64,000 nt of DNA, from contig NZ_CAKKNC010000001.1 in assembly GCF_918741285.1 (NCBI RefSeq), positions 1,054,001 to 1,118,000 on the forward strand. Direction: 5' to 3'. The position numbers and the translations under genes are program-made. Under the pieces are notes generated by a model. That model was given only the letters and a program-made list of their open reading frames with translations, made no database searches and had not been told where the DNA came from. This document shows, one piece after another, positions 39,032 through 48,209 of this stretch; the stretch's first letter is position 1, and each line of letters starts with the position of its first letter. Source of the DNA: Sphingobium sp. CECT 9361. GTDB lineage: Bacteria > Pseudomonadota > Alphaproteobacteria > Sphingomonadales > Sphingomonadaceae.

Positions 39032-40480
39032 ATGGACATCAAGATCAGCCCGTCCCGCCCCACAAATGCCGACACGCTGGTGTTTGCCGTTCCCAAGGAC
39101 GGGCTTACCTCTGTAGGCGTTGCGGCATCGCGGACGCTGGTCGATGGCGCGCGTGCTGCACGGTTTTCAGGCGATGCGGGGACAACCTTCGAGAGTTTCG
39201 TCGAAGAGGCGGGCCAGACTGTCCGGGTTGTCCTTCTTGGCACCGGCAATGGCAGCGATGCTGACATCGAGAAGGCGGGTGGCGCGTTGACGGCGCGACT
39301 GGCCACTTCGGGCGCGACGCATGCGGCAGTAGAATTCCCGATGGCCGCCAGCGCTGCCGCAGCATCACGTTTGGCTTTCGGTGCGCGCTTGCGCGGGTGG
39401 CGGATCGACACCTACCGCACGCGCCTTCCGGAAAAGGCCAAGCCTACTCTTACGGCGATCACCGTCGTGAACGGCGTTGGCGAAGCGGAATGGGCGGCAC
39501 TGTCCGCCGTGGCCGATGGCGTGGCCTTCACGCGCGAGTTGGTGTCGGAACCGGCCAATATCCTTTATCCCGAAAGCTTCGTGGAACGATGCCAGCATCT
39601 GACCGAGCTGGGCGTCGAGATCACGGTGCTGGACGAAGCGCAGATGACCGAACTGGGCATGGGTTCCCTGCTGGGCGTAGCGCAGGGGTCGGCGCGCAAG
39701 CCGCGCATCATCGCCATGCGCTGGGACGGGACGAACGGCGCACAAGCCAAGCCGGTTGCTTTCGTCGGCAAGGGCGTGACGTTCGACTCCGGCGGTATCT
39801 CCATCAAGCCTGGCCCCGGCATGGAAGACATGAAATGGGACATGGGCGGCGCTGGCGCTGTTGCGGGTGCGATGAAGGCTCTGGCGGGCCGCAAGGCGAA
39901 GGCGCATGTGGTCGGGATCTGCGGTCTTGTGGAGAATATGCCCGACGGTAACGCGCAGCGGCCCGGTGACATCGTCACATCTATGTCGGGGCAGACCATC
40001 GAAGTTCTGAATACGGACGCAGAAGGACGTTTGGTCCTTTGCGATGTGATCACCTGGACCCAGAAGCAGTTCGCGCCCGATGTCATCGTGGATCTCGCCA
40101 CGCTGACGGGTGCAATGATGATCGCGCTGGGCGATCAGAACGGCGGGCTGTTTGCCAATGACGACGGTCTGGCCGACGATCTGATCGCGGCAGGCAAAGC
40201 CGCAGGCGAGACGCTCTGGCGCTTCCCGTTGTCCGATGCTTACAACAAGCTGATCGACAGCCCGATTGCCGACATGAAGAATATCGGACCGCGTTTTGCC
40301 GGGTCCATCACCGCGGCGCAGTTCATCAAGCGCTTTGTGGACGAAGGCGTGAAATGGGCGCATCTCGACATTGCCGGGATGGTGTGGGCGGACAAGCCCG
40401 GCCCGGTGTGCGACAAGGGCGCGACCGGCTATGGGGTGCGCCTGCTGGATCGTCTGGTGGCCGACAAGTTCGAGATGTAA
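39032..40480 (+). CDS. pepA: Leucyl aminopeptidase PepA (M17)
   Basis: The product is about 482 residues from ATG 39032 (MDIKISPSRPTNAD), chosen because GGAAAG lies 10 bases upstream; further ATGs at 39014 and 39023 are possible. This is the cytosolic two-metal aminopeptidase. The C-terminal catalytic part has VGKGVTFDSGGISIKPG, the M17 signature NTDAEGRLVL and the lysine/arginine active-site pattern. In E. coli PepA also binds DNA as a regulator. The TAA overlaps the ATG of holC (TAATG). Confidence 0.96.
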   Translation: MDIKISPSRPTNADTLVFAVPKDGLTSVGVAASRTLVDGARAARFSGDAGTTFESFVEEAGQTVRVVLLGTGNGSDADIEKAGGALTARLATSGATHAAVEFPMAASAAAASRLAFGARLRGWRIDTYRTRLPEKAKPTLTAITVVNGVGEAEWAALSAVADGVAFTRELVSEPANILYPESFVERCQHLTELGVEITVLDEAQMTELGMGSLLGVAQGSARKPRIIAMRWDGTNGAQAKPVAFVGKGVTFDSGGISIKPGPGMEDMKWDMGGAGAVAGAMKALAGRKAKAHVVGICGLVENMPDGNAQRPGDIVTSMSGQTIEVLNTDAEGRLVLCDVITWTQKQFAPDVIVDLATLTGAMMIALGDQNGGLFANDDGLADDLIAAGKAAGETLWRFPLSDAYNKLIDSPIADMKNIGPRFAGSITAAQFIKRFVDEGVKWAHLDIAGMVWADKPGPVCDKGATGYGVRLLDRLVADKFEM

Positions 40481-40917
40481 TGCAAGTCGACTTCTATCAG
40501 TTGAGCCGCGATCCGGTGGACAAGGTGCTTCCCGCGATTGCGGCGAAGGTGCTTGCCACCGGTGAACGGCTGCTGGTGGTTGCGGCAGAGGCTGAGCGAA
40601 GGGAAGCAATCTCGCAAGGGCTTTGGAGAGCAGATCCGGCGAGCTTCCTAGCGCATGCTGAAGCCGACGAAAGCAATGACGCGCTACAGCCAATCCTGCT
40701 TTCCGAGATCTGCGAACCAACCAATCAGGCGCGCTTTGTTGCGCTGGCTGACGGAACCTGGCGCGAGGAAGTTCTGGGCTTCGACCGTGCTTTTTACTTC
40801 TTCGATCATTTGACCATCGACGGTGCACGGCAAAGCTGGCGTGCGCTTCGTGGGCGGGAAGGCGTGGAAGCGCGTTTCTTCCGGCAGGAGGGCGGCAAAT
40901 GGTTGCAGGATGCATGA
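40480..40917 (+). CDS. holC: DNA polymerase III chi subunit
   Basis: This 145-residue protein begins MQVDFYQLSRDPVDKVLP, typical of HolC, with the SSB-contacting fold (LLVVAAEAERREAI and FVALADGT). It links the clamp loader to single-strand-binding protein at the replication fork. The start overlaps the pepA stop, a pair that is widely conserved. Length fits the family (about 147). Confidence 0.93.
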   Translation: MQVDFYQLSRDPVDKVLPAIAAKVLATGERLLVVAAEAERREAISQGLWRADPASFLAHAEADESNDALQPILLSEICEPTNQARFVALADGTWREEVLGFDRAFYFFDHLTIDGARQSWRALRGREGVEARFFRQEGGKWLQDA

Positions 40918-40999
40918 CGTTTAACAACCTTGCGACATTCGCATTGCGCCGCTAAAGCGCGCCCACCCAATCCCCATATATCTTCGGAGTTTTATCGCC

Positions 41000-41422
41000 A
41001 TGGCCGCGACCCGCACTTTCTCGATCATCAAGCCGGACGCAACGCGCCGCAACCTGACCGGTGCCGTCACCAAGATGCTGGAAGACGCCGGTTTGCGCGT
41101 CGTCGCGTCAAAGCGCATCCAGATGACCAAGGAACAGGCTGAAGGCTTCTATGCCGTTCACAGCGAACGTCCTTTCTTCGCCGATCTGGTGTCCTTCATG
41201 ATTTCCGGTCCTGTGGTCGTACAGGTTCTGGAAGGCGAAGACGCCGTGAAGCGCAACCGCGACATCATGGGCGCAACCAACCCTGCCAATGCCGATGCGG
41301 GCACGATCCGCAAGGAACTGGCCGAATCGATCGAAGCCAATTCCGTCCACGGTTCGGACAGCGAAGAAAATGCCGCGACCGAAATCGCGTATTTCTTCAA
41401 GCCGGAAGAAATCGTCGGCTGA
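41000..41422 (+). CDS. ndk: Nucleoside-diphosphate kinase
   Basis: This 140-residue enzyme balances nucleoside triphosphates by phosphate transfer through a phospho-His. The signature HGSDSEENA holds the catalytic His (NSVHGSDS), and [12 protein letters not shown] is the N-terminal signature. It is preceded by CGGAG. Downstream is a GNAT gene whose start is only two bases past this stop. Confidence 0.98.
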   Translation: MAATRTFSIIKPDATRRNLTGAVTKMLEDAGLRVVASKRIQMTKEQAEGFYAVHSERPFFADLVSFMISGPVVVQVLEGEDAVKRNRDIMGATNPANADAGTIRKELAESIEANSVHGSDSEENAATEIAYFFKPEEIVG

Positions 41423-41423
41423 T

Positions 41424-41960
41424 TTGCGCGACGTAGTCGAAACTGCGCCCTGCATAAGGGCATGTGACGCCGCCGATGCCGCGATTCTCTCGCTCATCGG
41501 CGGCGCTACTTTTCTTGAGACATTCGGTGACAGCATCGATGCTGCGAATCTCCTTGCGCATGCGCAGGGGCCGCATGGCGTCGCTTATTATGAAACGCTG
41601 CTCGGCGATCCTGATACGCGATGCTGGCTGGCGGAATTGCCCGGCACCCAGGCGCCAATCGGTTATCAGGTATTGACGACGCCTGACATCGACCTTGCGG
41701 TTGCGGGGGATGTCGAACTCAAGCGCATCTATATCTTCTCACGCTATCATGGCGGTGGTTTGGCTAAACAGATGGTCGGACGTGCTGTTGAAGCCGCGAC
41801 AGCGATGGGAAAGCAGCGCATGTTGCTGGGTGTATATGGTGAAAACCACCGCGCCATCGCGTTCTACCGCAAGATGGGTTTCGACATGATTGGCGACCGG
41901 CGATTTACGGTTGGTGCCCAAACCTTTTACGACAAGGTGATGGCGCGGCCTTTGGCTTAG
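41424..41960 (+). CDS. GNAT-family N-acetyltransferase
   Basis: The product is about 178 residues if translated from the TTG at 41424, the first plausible start after the ndk stop; the open frame runs upstream inside ndk and no ATG gives the full domain. The acetyl-CoA-binding region VELKRIYIFSRYHGGGLAKQMV (motif A) and a late FYRKMGFDMIG (motif B) place it in the GNAT superfamily. The substrate is unknown; start codon confidence is moderate. Its TAG overlaps the convergent purN stop (shared TTAG). Confidence 0.85.
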   Translation: MRDVVETAPCIRACDAADAAILSLIGGATFLETFGDSIDAANLLAHAQGPHGVAYYETLLGDPDTRCWLAELPGTQAPIGYQVLTTPDIDLAVAGDVELKRIYIFSRYHGGGLAKQMVGRAVEAATAMGKQRMLLGVYGENHRAIAFYRKMGFDMIGDRRFTVGAQTFYDKVMARPLA

Positions 41961-42910
41961 AATTGGTCGGCGATATCCAGCATTTTGGTCAAGCGCTTGG
42001 GCGCTGACAAGCGCCAGCTTTTGCGCAGCCATTCGCCGATATGCTCCCAATCCATACTGCCACTCCCCAGATCGATGCCGATCCAGCCGGATGGGCCAAG
42101 ATAGGCAGGGCGATAATAGAGATCGGGATCGCGCTCGATCAGCATGGCCTGCTCTTCCACCCCGCTCGATTTGACGAGCAATCCGATAATGCCGTCATGA
42201 TGATGGTCGTAGCTGAAGTATGCGAAGAACTTGCCGCCCTCGACGAAGAAGCCGGGGCTGCCATGCGAAGTTTTTTCGTTCGCTTCGGGTAGGGCAAGCG
42301 CCAGTTCCCGCACTTTGCCCAATAGCCATTCGGGGTTGCGTTCGCGACTTACGAAGTCGGCCAGAACGCGGGCGTAAAGTTGATGTTCGGCAAAGACCAC
42401 GCGATTTGCGAGGTTTTCTGCGGTTTCTTCCGGCAGAATGGCGATGCGCAACTGGCCGAGGACCGGGCCATCGTCCAATTCGGCGGTGACGAGATGGACG
42501 GAACAGCCGCCGTGGCTGTCCCCTGCAGCGATAGCGCGCGCATGCGTATCTAGCCCCTTGTATTTCGGCAGCAAGGAAGGGTGAATGTTGAGCATCCGAC
42601 CTTCCCACTTCTGAACAAACTCGGTGGACAGGATACGCATGTAGCCTGCGAGCGCGACATAGTCGGCTCCGGACTCTTTGAGTTGTGCATCGATGATTGC
42701 GTCAAAGCTGGTGCGATCCAGCCCCTTGTGACTACGTCCGAAGGTCGGGACGCCTTCCGCAGCGGCCAGCGCAAGGCCAGGGGCGTCCGGATCGTTTGAT
42801 GCCACGAGGACGACTTCGTACGGACAGTCCGGCAATTTGGCGGCATAGAGCAGCGCCATCATGTTCGATCCGCGACCGGAAATCAGAATGGCGACTTTGG
42901 CTTTGGTCAT
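41957..42910 (-). CDS. purN: PurN glycinamide ribonucleotide formyltransferase fused to an MmcQ/YjbR domain
   Basis: The product is about 317 residues from ATG 42910 (MTKAKVAILISGRGSN); ATGs at 42928 and 42949 are alternatives. Residues 1-190 are a normal PurN: RGSN loop, MNIHPSLLPKYKGLDTH with the catalytic His and NIHPS, and the late GGCSVHLVTAELDDGP. Instead of ending there, the protein continues about 120 residues with PEWLLGKVRELALALPEANE and SHGSPGFFVEGGKFFAYF, which match the small DNA-binding-like MmcQ/YjbR family. PurN adds the third-step formyl group in purine synthesis; the role of the extra domain is unknown. It lies downstream of purM on the same strand. Confidence 0.9.
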   Translation of the reverse strand: MTKAKVAILISGRGSNMMALLYAAKLPDCPYEVVLVASNDPDAPGLALAAAEGVPTFGRSHKGLDRTSFDAIIDAQLKESGADYVALAGYMRILSTEFVQKWEGRMLNIHPSLLPKYKGLDTHARAIAAGDSHGGCSVHLVTAELDDGPVLGQLRIAILPEETAENLANRVVFAEHQLYARVLADFVSRERNPEWLLGKVRELALALPEANEKTSHGSPGFFVEGGKFFAYFSYDHHHDGIIGLLVKSSGVEEQAMLIERDPDLYYRPAYLGPSGWIGIDLGSGSMDWEHIGEWLRKSWRLSAPKRLTKMLDIADQF

Positions 42911-42964
42911 CCGGGAAACGCCTCTCATGACTTCACCAACATACGGCATGCGGGCGGACAGTCA

Positions 42965-44059
42965 TCATCCCTTATGCGTTGCGACCCATGCCGTTTTGGC
43001 GCTCCATGTTTCTACAGAACCCCGAACAGTGCAGCCCTTTTCGCCTGCTTCGACTTGCCCGATGCGGTACACGGTTTCGCCCGCTTCGGTCAGCGCTGCG
43101 GTCACCCCGGCAACTTCCGATTCGTCGACTGCCAGCACCATACCGATGCCGCAGTTGAACGTGCGCGCCATCTCTTCCGGCTCGATATGCCCCTGGGCCT
43201 GCAGATAGGCCATCAACCGCGGCTGTTCCCACGCATCGGCATCGACAACGGCATGGCTGCCTTCGGGCAGAACGCGGGGGATGTTTTCCAGAAGGCCGCC
43301 GCCGGTAATATGGGCAAGCGCATGGATTTTTCCGCTGCGCACCAAAGGCAGCAAGGATTTGACGTAGATGCGGGTCGGCGCCATCAGCGCGTCGATCAAC
43401 AGCACTTCATTGTCGAACAGCGACGGACGATCCAGCTTCCACCCCTTGTCAGCGGCGAGGCGGCGGACGAGGGAGAAACCGTTGGAATGAACGCCGGACG
43501 ACGCCAGGCCTAGCAGAACGTTGCCGGGAGCGACCCGCGATCCGGTAAGCGCCTGCGACCGTTCCACTGCGCCAACGCAGAACCCTGCCAGATCATAATC
43601 GCCCGGTGCATACATGCCGGGCATTTCAGCCGTTTCGCCGCCAATCAGCGCGCAGCCTGCAATCCGGCAGCCTTCCGCGATGCCTGCAATGACGCGCTCG
43701 GCAACGCCGCTTTCCAGCTTGCCGGTGGCGTAATAATCCAGAAAGAACAGCGGCTCGGCGCCTTGCACAATCAGATCGTTGGCGCACATGGCGACGAGAT
43801 CGATGCCTACGCCGTCGTGGCGATTATGATCGATGGCGAGTTTCAGCTTCGTGCCGACCCCATCATTGGCTGCGACCAACAGCGGATCGGTATAGCCCGC
43901 GGCCTTAAGGTCGAAGAAACCGCCAAACCCGCCAAGCTCGGCATCTGCGCCGGGGCGGCGTGTCGCCTTGGCCAGCGGCGCGATTGCGCGGACAAGGGCA
44001 TTGCCAGCGGCAATATCGACGCCCGCCTGGGCATAGCTATAGGATGTGTCGTCGCTCAT
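42965..44059 (-). CDS. purM: Phosphoribosylformylglycinamidine cyclo-ligase
   Basis: This 364-residue AIR synthetase performs the fifth step of purine synthesis. It begins [20 protein letters not shown] and has the ATP-binding motif [11 protein letters not shown], then [11 protein letters not shown] and [14 protein letters not shown] typical of PurM. purN follows at 54 bp, giving the common purM-purN pair. It is divergent from the DUF2066-like gene across 84 bp. Confidence 0.98.
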   Translation of the reverse strand: MSDDTSYSYAQAGVDIAAGNALVRAIAPLAKATRRPGADAELGGFGGFFDLKAAGYTDPLLVAANDGVGTKLKLAIDHNRHDGVGIDLVAMCANDLIVQGAEPLFFLDYYATGKLESGVAERVIAGIAEGCRIAGCALIGGETAEMPGMYAPGDYDLAGFCVGAVERSQALTGSRVAPGNVLLGLASSGVHSNGFSLVRRLAADKGWKLDRPSLFDNEVLLIDALMAPTRIYVKSLLPLVRSGKIHALAHITGGGLLENIPRVLPEGSHAVVDADAWEQPRLMAYLQAQGHIEPEEMARTFNCGIGMVLAVDESEVAGVTAALTEAGETVYRIGQVEAGEKGCTVRGSVETWSAKTAWVATHKG

Positions 44060-44143
44060 GTGGACAAGCGCCTAGTCATTTGGGCGATTTTATCAAGGGA
44101 CTTGGCTCTTGGCTTCGTCGGCAAATGCCGTCAAAAGGGCGCC

Positions 44144-45382
44144 GTGACCCTGACCATGCCCCAAATTCGCCCATTGCATATCGTAATCCTGCTGCTGCTT
44201 GGGCTCGCCGCAGCGATATTGGTCGCGCAAATCGAAGGCGAGAGAGGCGTTCCGCCCATCGCCAGCGGCGGCGATTTCGAAGTGAGTGGCGTGAAGGTCG
44301 ACGTTGCTGCCGCCAATGCCGAAGCGGCACGCTATGCTGGCTGGCGGCAGGCGCAGCGGTTGGCGTGGAAGATGCTGTGGAACCGCACCAATGGCGGGAC
44401 AACGGCACCGGGGCTTTCCGATTCTCAGCTTGAAGCCATTGTGTCGGGTATCGAGATACAGTCAGAACAGGCTGGCCCGACCCGCTATGTCGCGACGCTG
44501 GGCGTGCTGTTCGACCGTGCGCGGACCGGGCAGATACTGGGCGTGCAGAGCCGCTCCATGCGTTCCCCGCCGTTGTTGGTGATTCCCATCCTTTGGGAAG
44601 GCGGCACGGCGACCTCCTATGAGACGATTAACGAATGGCAGAAGGGCTGGGCACGTTTTCGCACGGGCGACAGTGCCATCGATTATGTGCGCGTTGCGGG
44701 CAATGCCGCCGATCCGTTGCTGCTGAACGCTGCGCAGGCCGGACGTCGCAGCCGTAACTGGTGGCGTGTATTGCTGGATCAATATGGCGCGGCGGATGTC
44801 GTCGTGCCCATTGCGCGGCTGGAACGGGCATGGCCGGGCGGGCCAGTCACCGGGCGGTTTACTGCGCGCTACGGGCCGGACAATGCGCTGATCGGCGGCT
44901 TTTCTCTGCGCGCCTCGAACGAAGCGGCGGTCCCGCAGATGATCGATCAGGCCATCCAGCGGATCGATGGCCTTTATACGCAAGCGTTGCTGGAAGGCAC
45001 GTTGCGACCCGATCCGTCGCTGATCATTGAGGAGCCGGTAGACGAGGACGCTCTGGCCATCGAGAATGCCAGCGATGCGCCGGTGGATGTGATCGACGTT
45101 CCGGCGACGACTGCAACGACCGCGAGTTTCTCGATCCAGTACGACACGCCGAGTGCCACTTCCGTAAGTCAGAGCGAGACCGCACTGCGCGGTATCCCCG
45201 GCGTCCGTTCGGCAGCGACCACCAGCCTTGCGCTTGGCGGGACGTCCGTCATGGCGGTGACATATGATGGCACGGCAGACGCCCTTCGCGCGGCGCTTCA
45301 GTCGCGTGGATACACGGTGTCCGCGTCGGGCAATACGTTGCGGATCAGCCGTCGGGGAGCGGCCCCGGCTACGGGGCAATGA
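44144..45382 (+). CDS. DUF2066-like / HMA-fold exported protein
   Basis: The product is about 412 residues from GTG 44144 (AAGGGC upstream); ATG 44156 is an alternative. One N-terminal hydrophobic segment (LHIVILLLLGLAAAILVAQ) precedes a large extracytoplasmic region with RYAGWRQAQRLAWKMLWNRT and PPLLVIPILWEGG, resembling DUF2066 proteins found next to purM in other proteobacteria. The last 70 residues form a beta-alpha-beta-beta-alpha-beta pattern (ETALRGIPGVRSAATTSLA) like a heavy-metal-associated domain but without the CxxC metal site. The function is unknown. Its stop overlaps the hdaA start (ATGA). Confidence 0.75.
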   Translation: MTLTMPQIRPLHIVILLLLGLAAAILVAQIEGERGVPPIASGGDFEVSGVKVDVAAANAEAARYAGWRQAQRLAWKMLWNRTNGGTTAPGLSDSQLEAIVSGIEIQSEQAGPTRYVATLGVLFDRARTGQILGVQSRSMRSPPLLVIPILWEGGTATSYETINEWQKGWARFRTGDSAIDYVRVAGNAADPLLLNAAQAGRRSRNWWRVLLDQYGAADVVVPIARLERAWPGGPVTGRFTARYGPDNALIGGFSLRASNEAAVPQMIDQAIQRIDGLYTQALLEGTLRPDPSLIIEEPVDEDALAIENASDAPVDVIDVPATTATTASFSIQYDTPSATSVSQSETALRGIPGVRSAATTSLALGGTSVMAVTYDGTADALRAALQSRGYTVSASGNTLRISRRGAAPATGQ

Positions 45383-46011
45383 GCCAGATCAGCCTGCCTT
45401 TCGATTGGAGTGACCAGAACGCTTCGGCGGATGATGGCTTTATCGTGAGCGACGCAAACGCGCGTGCGGTGCGTCATCTGGAGGGATGGCACGACTGGCC
45501 TGTGCAGGTGAGTGTGCTTTCCGGCCCGCCCCGATCCGGTCGATCGACGCTGGGACGGCAGTTTGTGCGGCTGTCCGGCGGCAATGTGATCGATGACGCG
45601 GAAAGGGCAGGGGACGAGATTTTATTCCACGCCTGGAACCGGGCGCAACTGGATCGACGGCCCTTGCTGATGATTGCCGATGCTGCTCCGCAGCGATGGA
45701 CGGTGGCTTTGCCGGACTTGCGCTCTCGTCTGGCCGCCGTGCCGCATGTACGGATCGAGGAGCCCGACGATGCCCTTGTCCGTGCGTTGATCGAGAGTGG
45801 GCTTGCGCGTGGTGCCGCCTTGTGGTCGCCGGATCTGCCCGACTGGCTGCATCGTCGGATTGAGCGCAGCTATGCTGCCATTACCGAAGTGATCGCGTGC
45901 CTTCATGCTGCGTCCCTTTCACACGGACGAAAGATTTCCGTGCCATTCGCTAAAGAGACCCTGCAAAGCGCAGGTTTTCTGCCTATAGTCTGGTCCGACC
46001 CGGAACCATAG
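45379..46011 (+). CDS. hdaA: Hda/DnaA-related AAA+ protein (HdaA)
   Basis: This 210-residue protein begins [10 protein letters not shown]; the motif [12 protein letters not shown] start is the clamp-binding peptide of Hda/HdaA. It follows with a P-loop-like [14 protein letters not shown] and a sensor region, the reduced AAA+ fold of DnaA-like regulators. HdaA with the sliding clamp stimulates DnaA-ATP hydrolysis and prevents re-initiation in Caulobacter and other alphaproteobacteria. It overlaps the upstream gene and lies 14 bp before ppk. Confidence 0.88.
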   Translation: MSQISLPFDWSDQNASADDGFIVSDANARAVRHLEGWHDWPVQVSVLSGPPRSGRSTLGRQFVRLSGGNVIDDAERAGDEILFHAWNRAQLDRRPLLMIADAAPQRWTVALPDLRSRLAAVPHVRIEEPDDALVRALIESGLARGAALWSPDLPDWLHRRIERSYAAITEVIACLHAASLSHGRKISVPFAKETLQSAGFLPIVWSDPEP

Positions 46012-46025
46012 TTGCGGAGAGCCTC

Positions 46026-48206
46026 GTGAAACCAGATATCGCAGTGACCCAAAAGGAAGCCTCCTTGGCCGAAGTCGATCCGTCCGCAACTTTGGCCGCA
46101 GCGCCAGAGAGATACTTTAACCGTGAATTGAGCTGGCTCAGCTTCAACCAGCGAGTCCTGGAAGAGGCCATGAACCCCGCGCATCCTCTGCTGGAGCGGT
46201 TGCGGTTCCTGTCGATTTCGGGTGCGAATCTGGATGAGTTCTTCTCCGTTCGCGTTGCCGGCTTGAAGGGGCAGCAGCTGCAGGATGTCGATCTGCGCTC
46301 TGCGGACGGCCTGACACCCGCGCAGCAACTGACGGCAATCGCGCAGGAGACAGATCGCCTGATGACCGCGCAGCAGCGCGTCTGGCATATACTGCATGAA
46401 GAATTGTCGGCTGTCGGGATCGAAGTCGCGGCAAGCGATGTCAGCTTGGGCGAAAAGGCCGATAGCTGGCTGTCCAACCATTTCCTCACGCAAATTTTCC
46501 CGATTCTGACCCCGCAGGCGCTGGACCCTGCGCATCCCTTTCCGTTCATCCCCAATCAGGGTTTGTCGATCGTTTTCGATCTGGTGCGCCTTTCGGACAA
46601 ACAGCCGATCCGCGAACTGGTGATGATACCGGCGACGCTCGCGCGGTTTGTGCGCGTGCCTGGCGAACCGGCGCGGTACATGGCGCTGGAGGCGGTGATT
46701 CGTCGCTTCTGCGACAAGTTGTTCCCTGGCTATCGCGTGAAGCATAGCGGTGTCTTCCGCATCATCCGCGACAGCGACATCGAGATCGAGGAAGAAGCCG
46801 AAGACCTCGTCCGCTATTTCCGCAGCGCTATCAAAAGGCGTCGTCGCGGTCGCGTGATACGGCTGGAAGTCGAGGCAGGCATTCCTGCGGCGGTCGAGGA
46901 CATGCTGCAGGATATGTTGCAGGGGCACGAATCGATCATCGCGGAGATCGACGGGTTCGTGGGGATCGGCGATCTTTCGGGGATCGTGGACGAAGATCGC
47001 CCCGATCTGAAGTTCGAGCCTTATGCGCCGCGCTTCCCGGAGCGAATCCGTGAATATGGCGGGGATTGCTTTGCCGCGATTCGGGCCAAGGACATCGTCA
47101 TCCACCACCCCTATGAGAGTTTCGACGTGGTGGTCGCGTTCCTGAAACAAGCAGCGGATGATCCCGATGTCGTGGCGATCAAGCAGACACTGTATCGCGC
47201 GGGCAAGCAATCCGCTGTCATCCGTGCGCTGATCGACGCTGCAGAAGCGGGAAAGTCCGTCACGGCCGTCGTCGAATTGAAGGCGCGATTCGATGAGGAG
47301 CAGAACCTGTTGTGGGCCAGCGCGCTGGAACGGGCTGGAGTGCAGGTCGTCTACGGCTTCATCGATTGGAAGACGCATGCCAAGATTTCGATGGTCGTGC
47401 GGCGCGAAGGCGAGCAGTTCCGTACCTACTGCCATTTCGGCACGGGCAATTATCATCCGGTAACTGCGCGGATTTATACCGACCTCAGCTTCTTCACCGC
47501 CGACCCGCGGGTGGGGCGCGATGCAGCGTCGCTGTTCAATTACATCACCGGCTATGTCGAGCCGCAGCATCTGGAGCGTCTCATCATGTCGCCGCGCGAT
47601 CTGCGCGGAAAGTTGTGCGATCTGATCGACGCGGAAATCGTGCATGTACGCGAAGGGCGTCCGGGTACGATATGGGCGAAGATGAACTCTCTCGTCGATC
47701 CTGCGATTATTGAGAAGCTCTACGCCGCCAGCAATGCAGGCGTGCAGGTGGAACTCGTCGTGCGCGGCATATGTTGCCTGCGCCCCGGTGTGCCCGGACT
47801 GTCGGAGAATATTCGCGTTAAGTCGGTCGTCGGGCGCTTCCTGGAACATAGCCGCATCACGGTGTTCGGTAACGGCAAGCCGCTGCCCAATAACGGCGCA
47901 CGGGTATTCATCAGCTCGGCGGACTGGATGCCGCGCAATTTTGATCGGCGTGTCGAGTATATGCTGCCGTTGGAGAATGAGACGGTGCACGATCAGATTC
48001 TCGATCAGGTGATGGTCGCGAACCTGATCGACAATGAACAAAGCTGGGAACTGGATAGCGATGGACGCTATCACAGGCTGGAGCCGGGCGAACGTCCATT
48101 CAACCTGCATCGCTATTTCATGACCAATCCTTCGCTGTCCGGGCGCGGTGCTGCCATGCAGAGCAGCGATGCGGTTCCAACCCTCAGCTTGCGTCGGCGT
48201 AGCTGA
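46026..48206 (+). CDS. ppk: Polyphosphate kinase
   Basis: This 726-residue enzyme makes polyphosphate from ATP, reversibly. GTG start at 46026 with GGAGAG upstream. The N-terminal domain begins [19 protein letters not shown], and the two phospholipase-D-like catalytic halves hold the autophosphorylating histidines in [12 protein letters not shown] and the motif [18 protein letters not shown]. It is followed at three bases by ppx, the classical ppk-ppx pair. hdaA lies upstream in the same transcript. Confidence 0.98.
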   Translation: MKPDIAVTQKEASLAEVDPSATLAAAPERYFNRELSWLSFNQRVLEEAMNPAHPLLERLRFLSISGANLDEFFSVRVAGLKGQQLQDVDLRSADGLTPAQQLTAIAQETDRLMTAQQRVWHILHEELSAVGIEVAASDVSLGEKADSWLSNHFLTQIFPILTPQALDPAHPFPFIPNQGLSIVFDLVRLSDKQPIRELVMIPATLARFVRVPGEPARYMALEAVIRRFCDKLFPGYRVKHSGVFRIIRDSDIEIEEEAEDLVRYFRSAIKRRRRGRVIRLEVEAGIPAAVEDMLQDMLQGHESIIAEIDGFVGIGDLSGIVDEDRPDLKFEPYAPRFPERIREYGGDCFAAIRAKDIVIHHPYESFDVVVAFLKQAADDPDVVAIKQTLYRAGKQSAVIRALIDAAEAGKSVTAVVELKARFDEEQNLLWASALERAGVQVVYGFIDWKTHAKISMVVRREGEQFRTYCHFGTGNYHPVTARIYTDLSFFTADPRVGRDAASLFNYITGYVEPQHLERLIMSPRDLRGKLCDLIDAEIVHVREGRPGTIWAKMNSLVDPAIIEKLYAASNAGVQVELVVRGICCLRPGVPGLSENIRVKSVVGRFLEHSRITVFGNGKPLPNNGARVFISSADWMPRNFDRRVEYMLPLENETVHDQILDQVMVANLIDNEQSWELDSDGRYHRLEPGERPFNLHRYFMTNPSLSGRGAAMQSSDAVPTLSLRRRS

Positions 48207-48209
48207 TCC

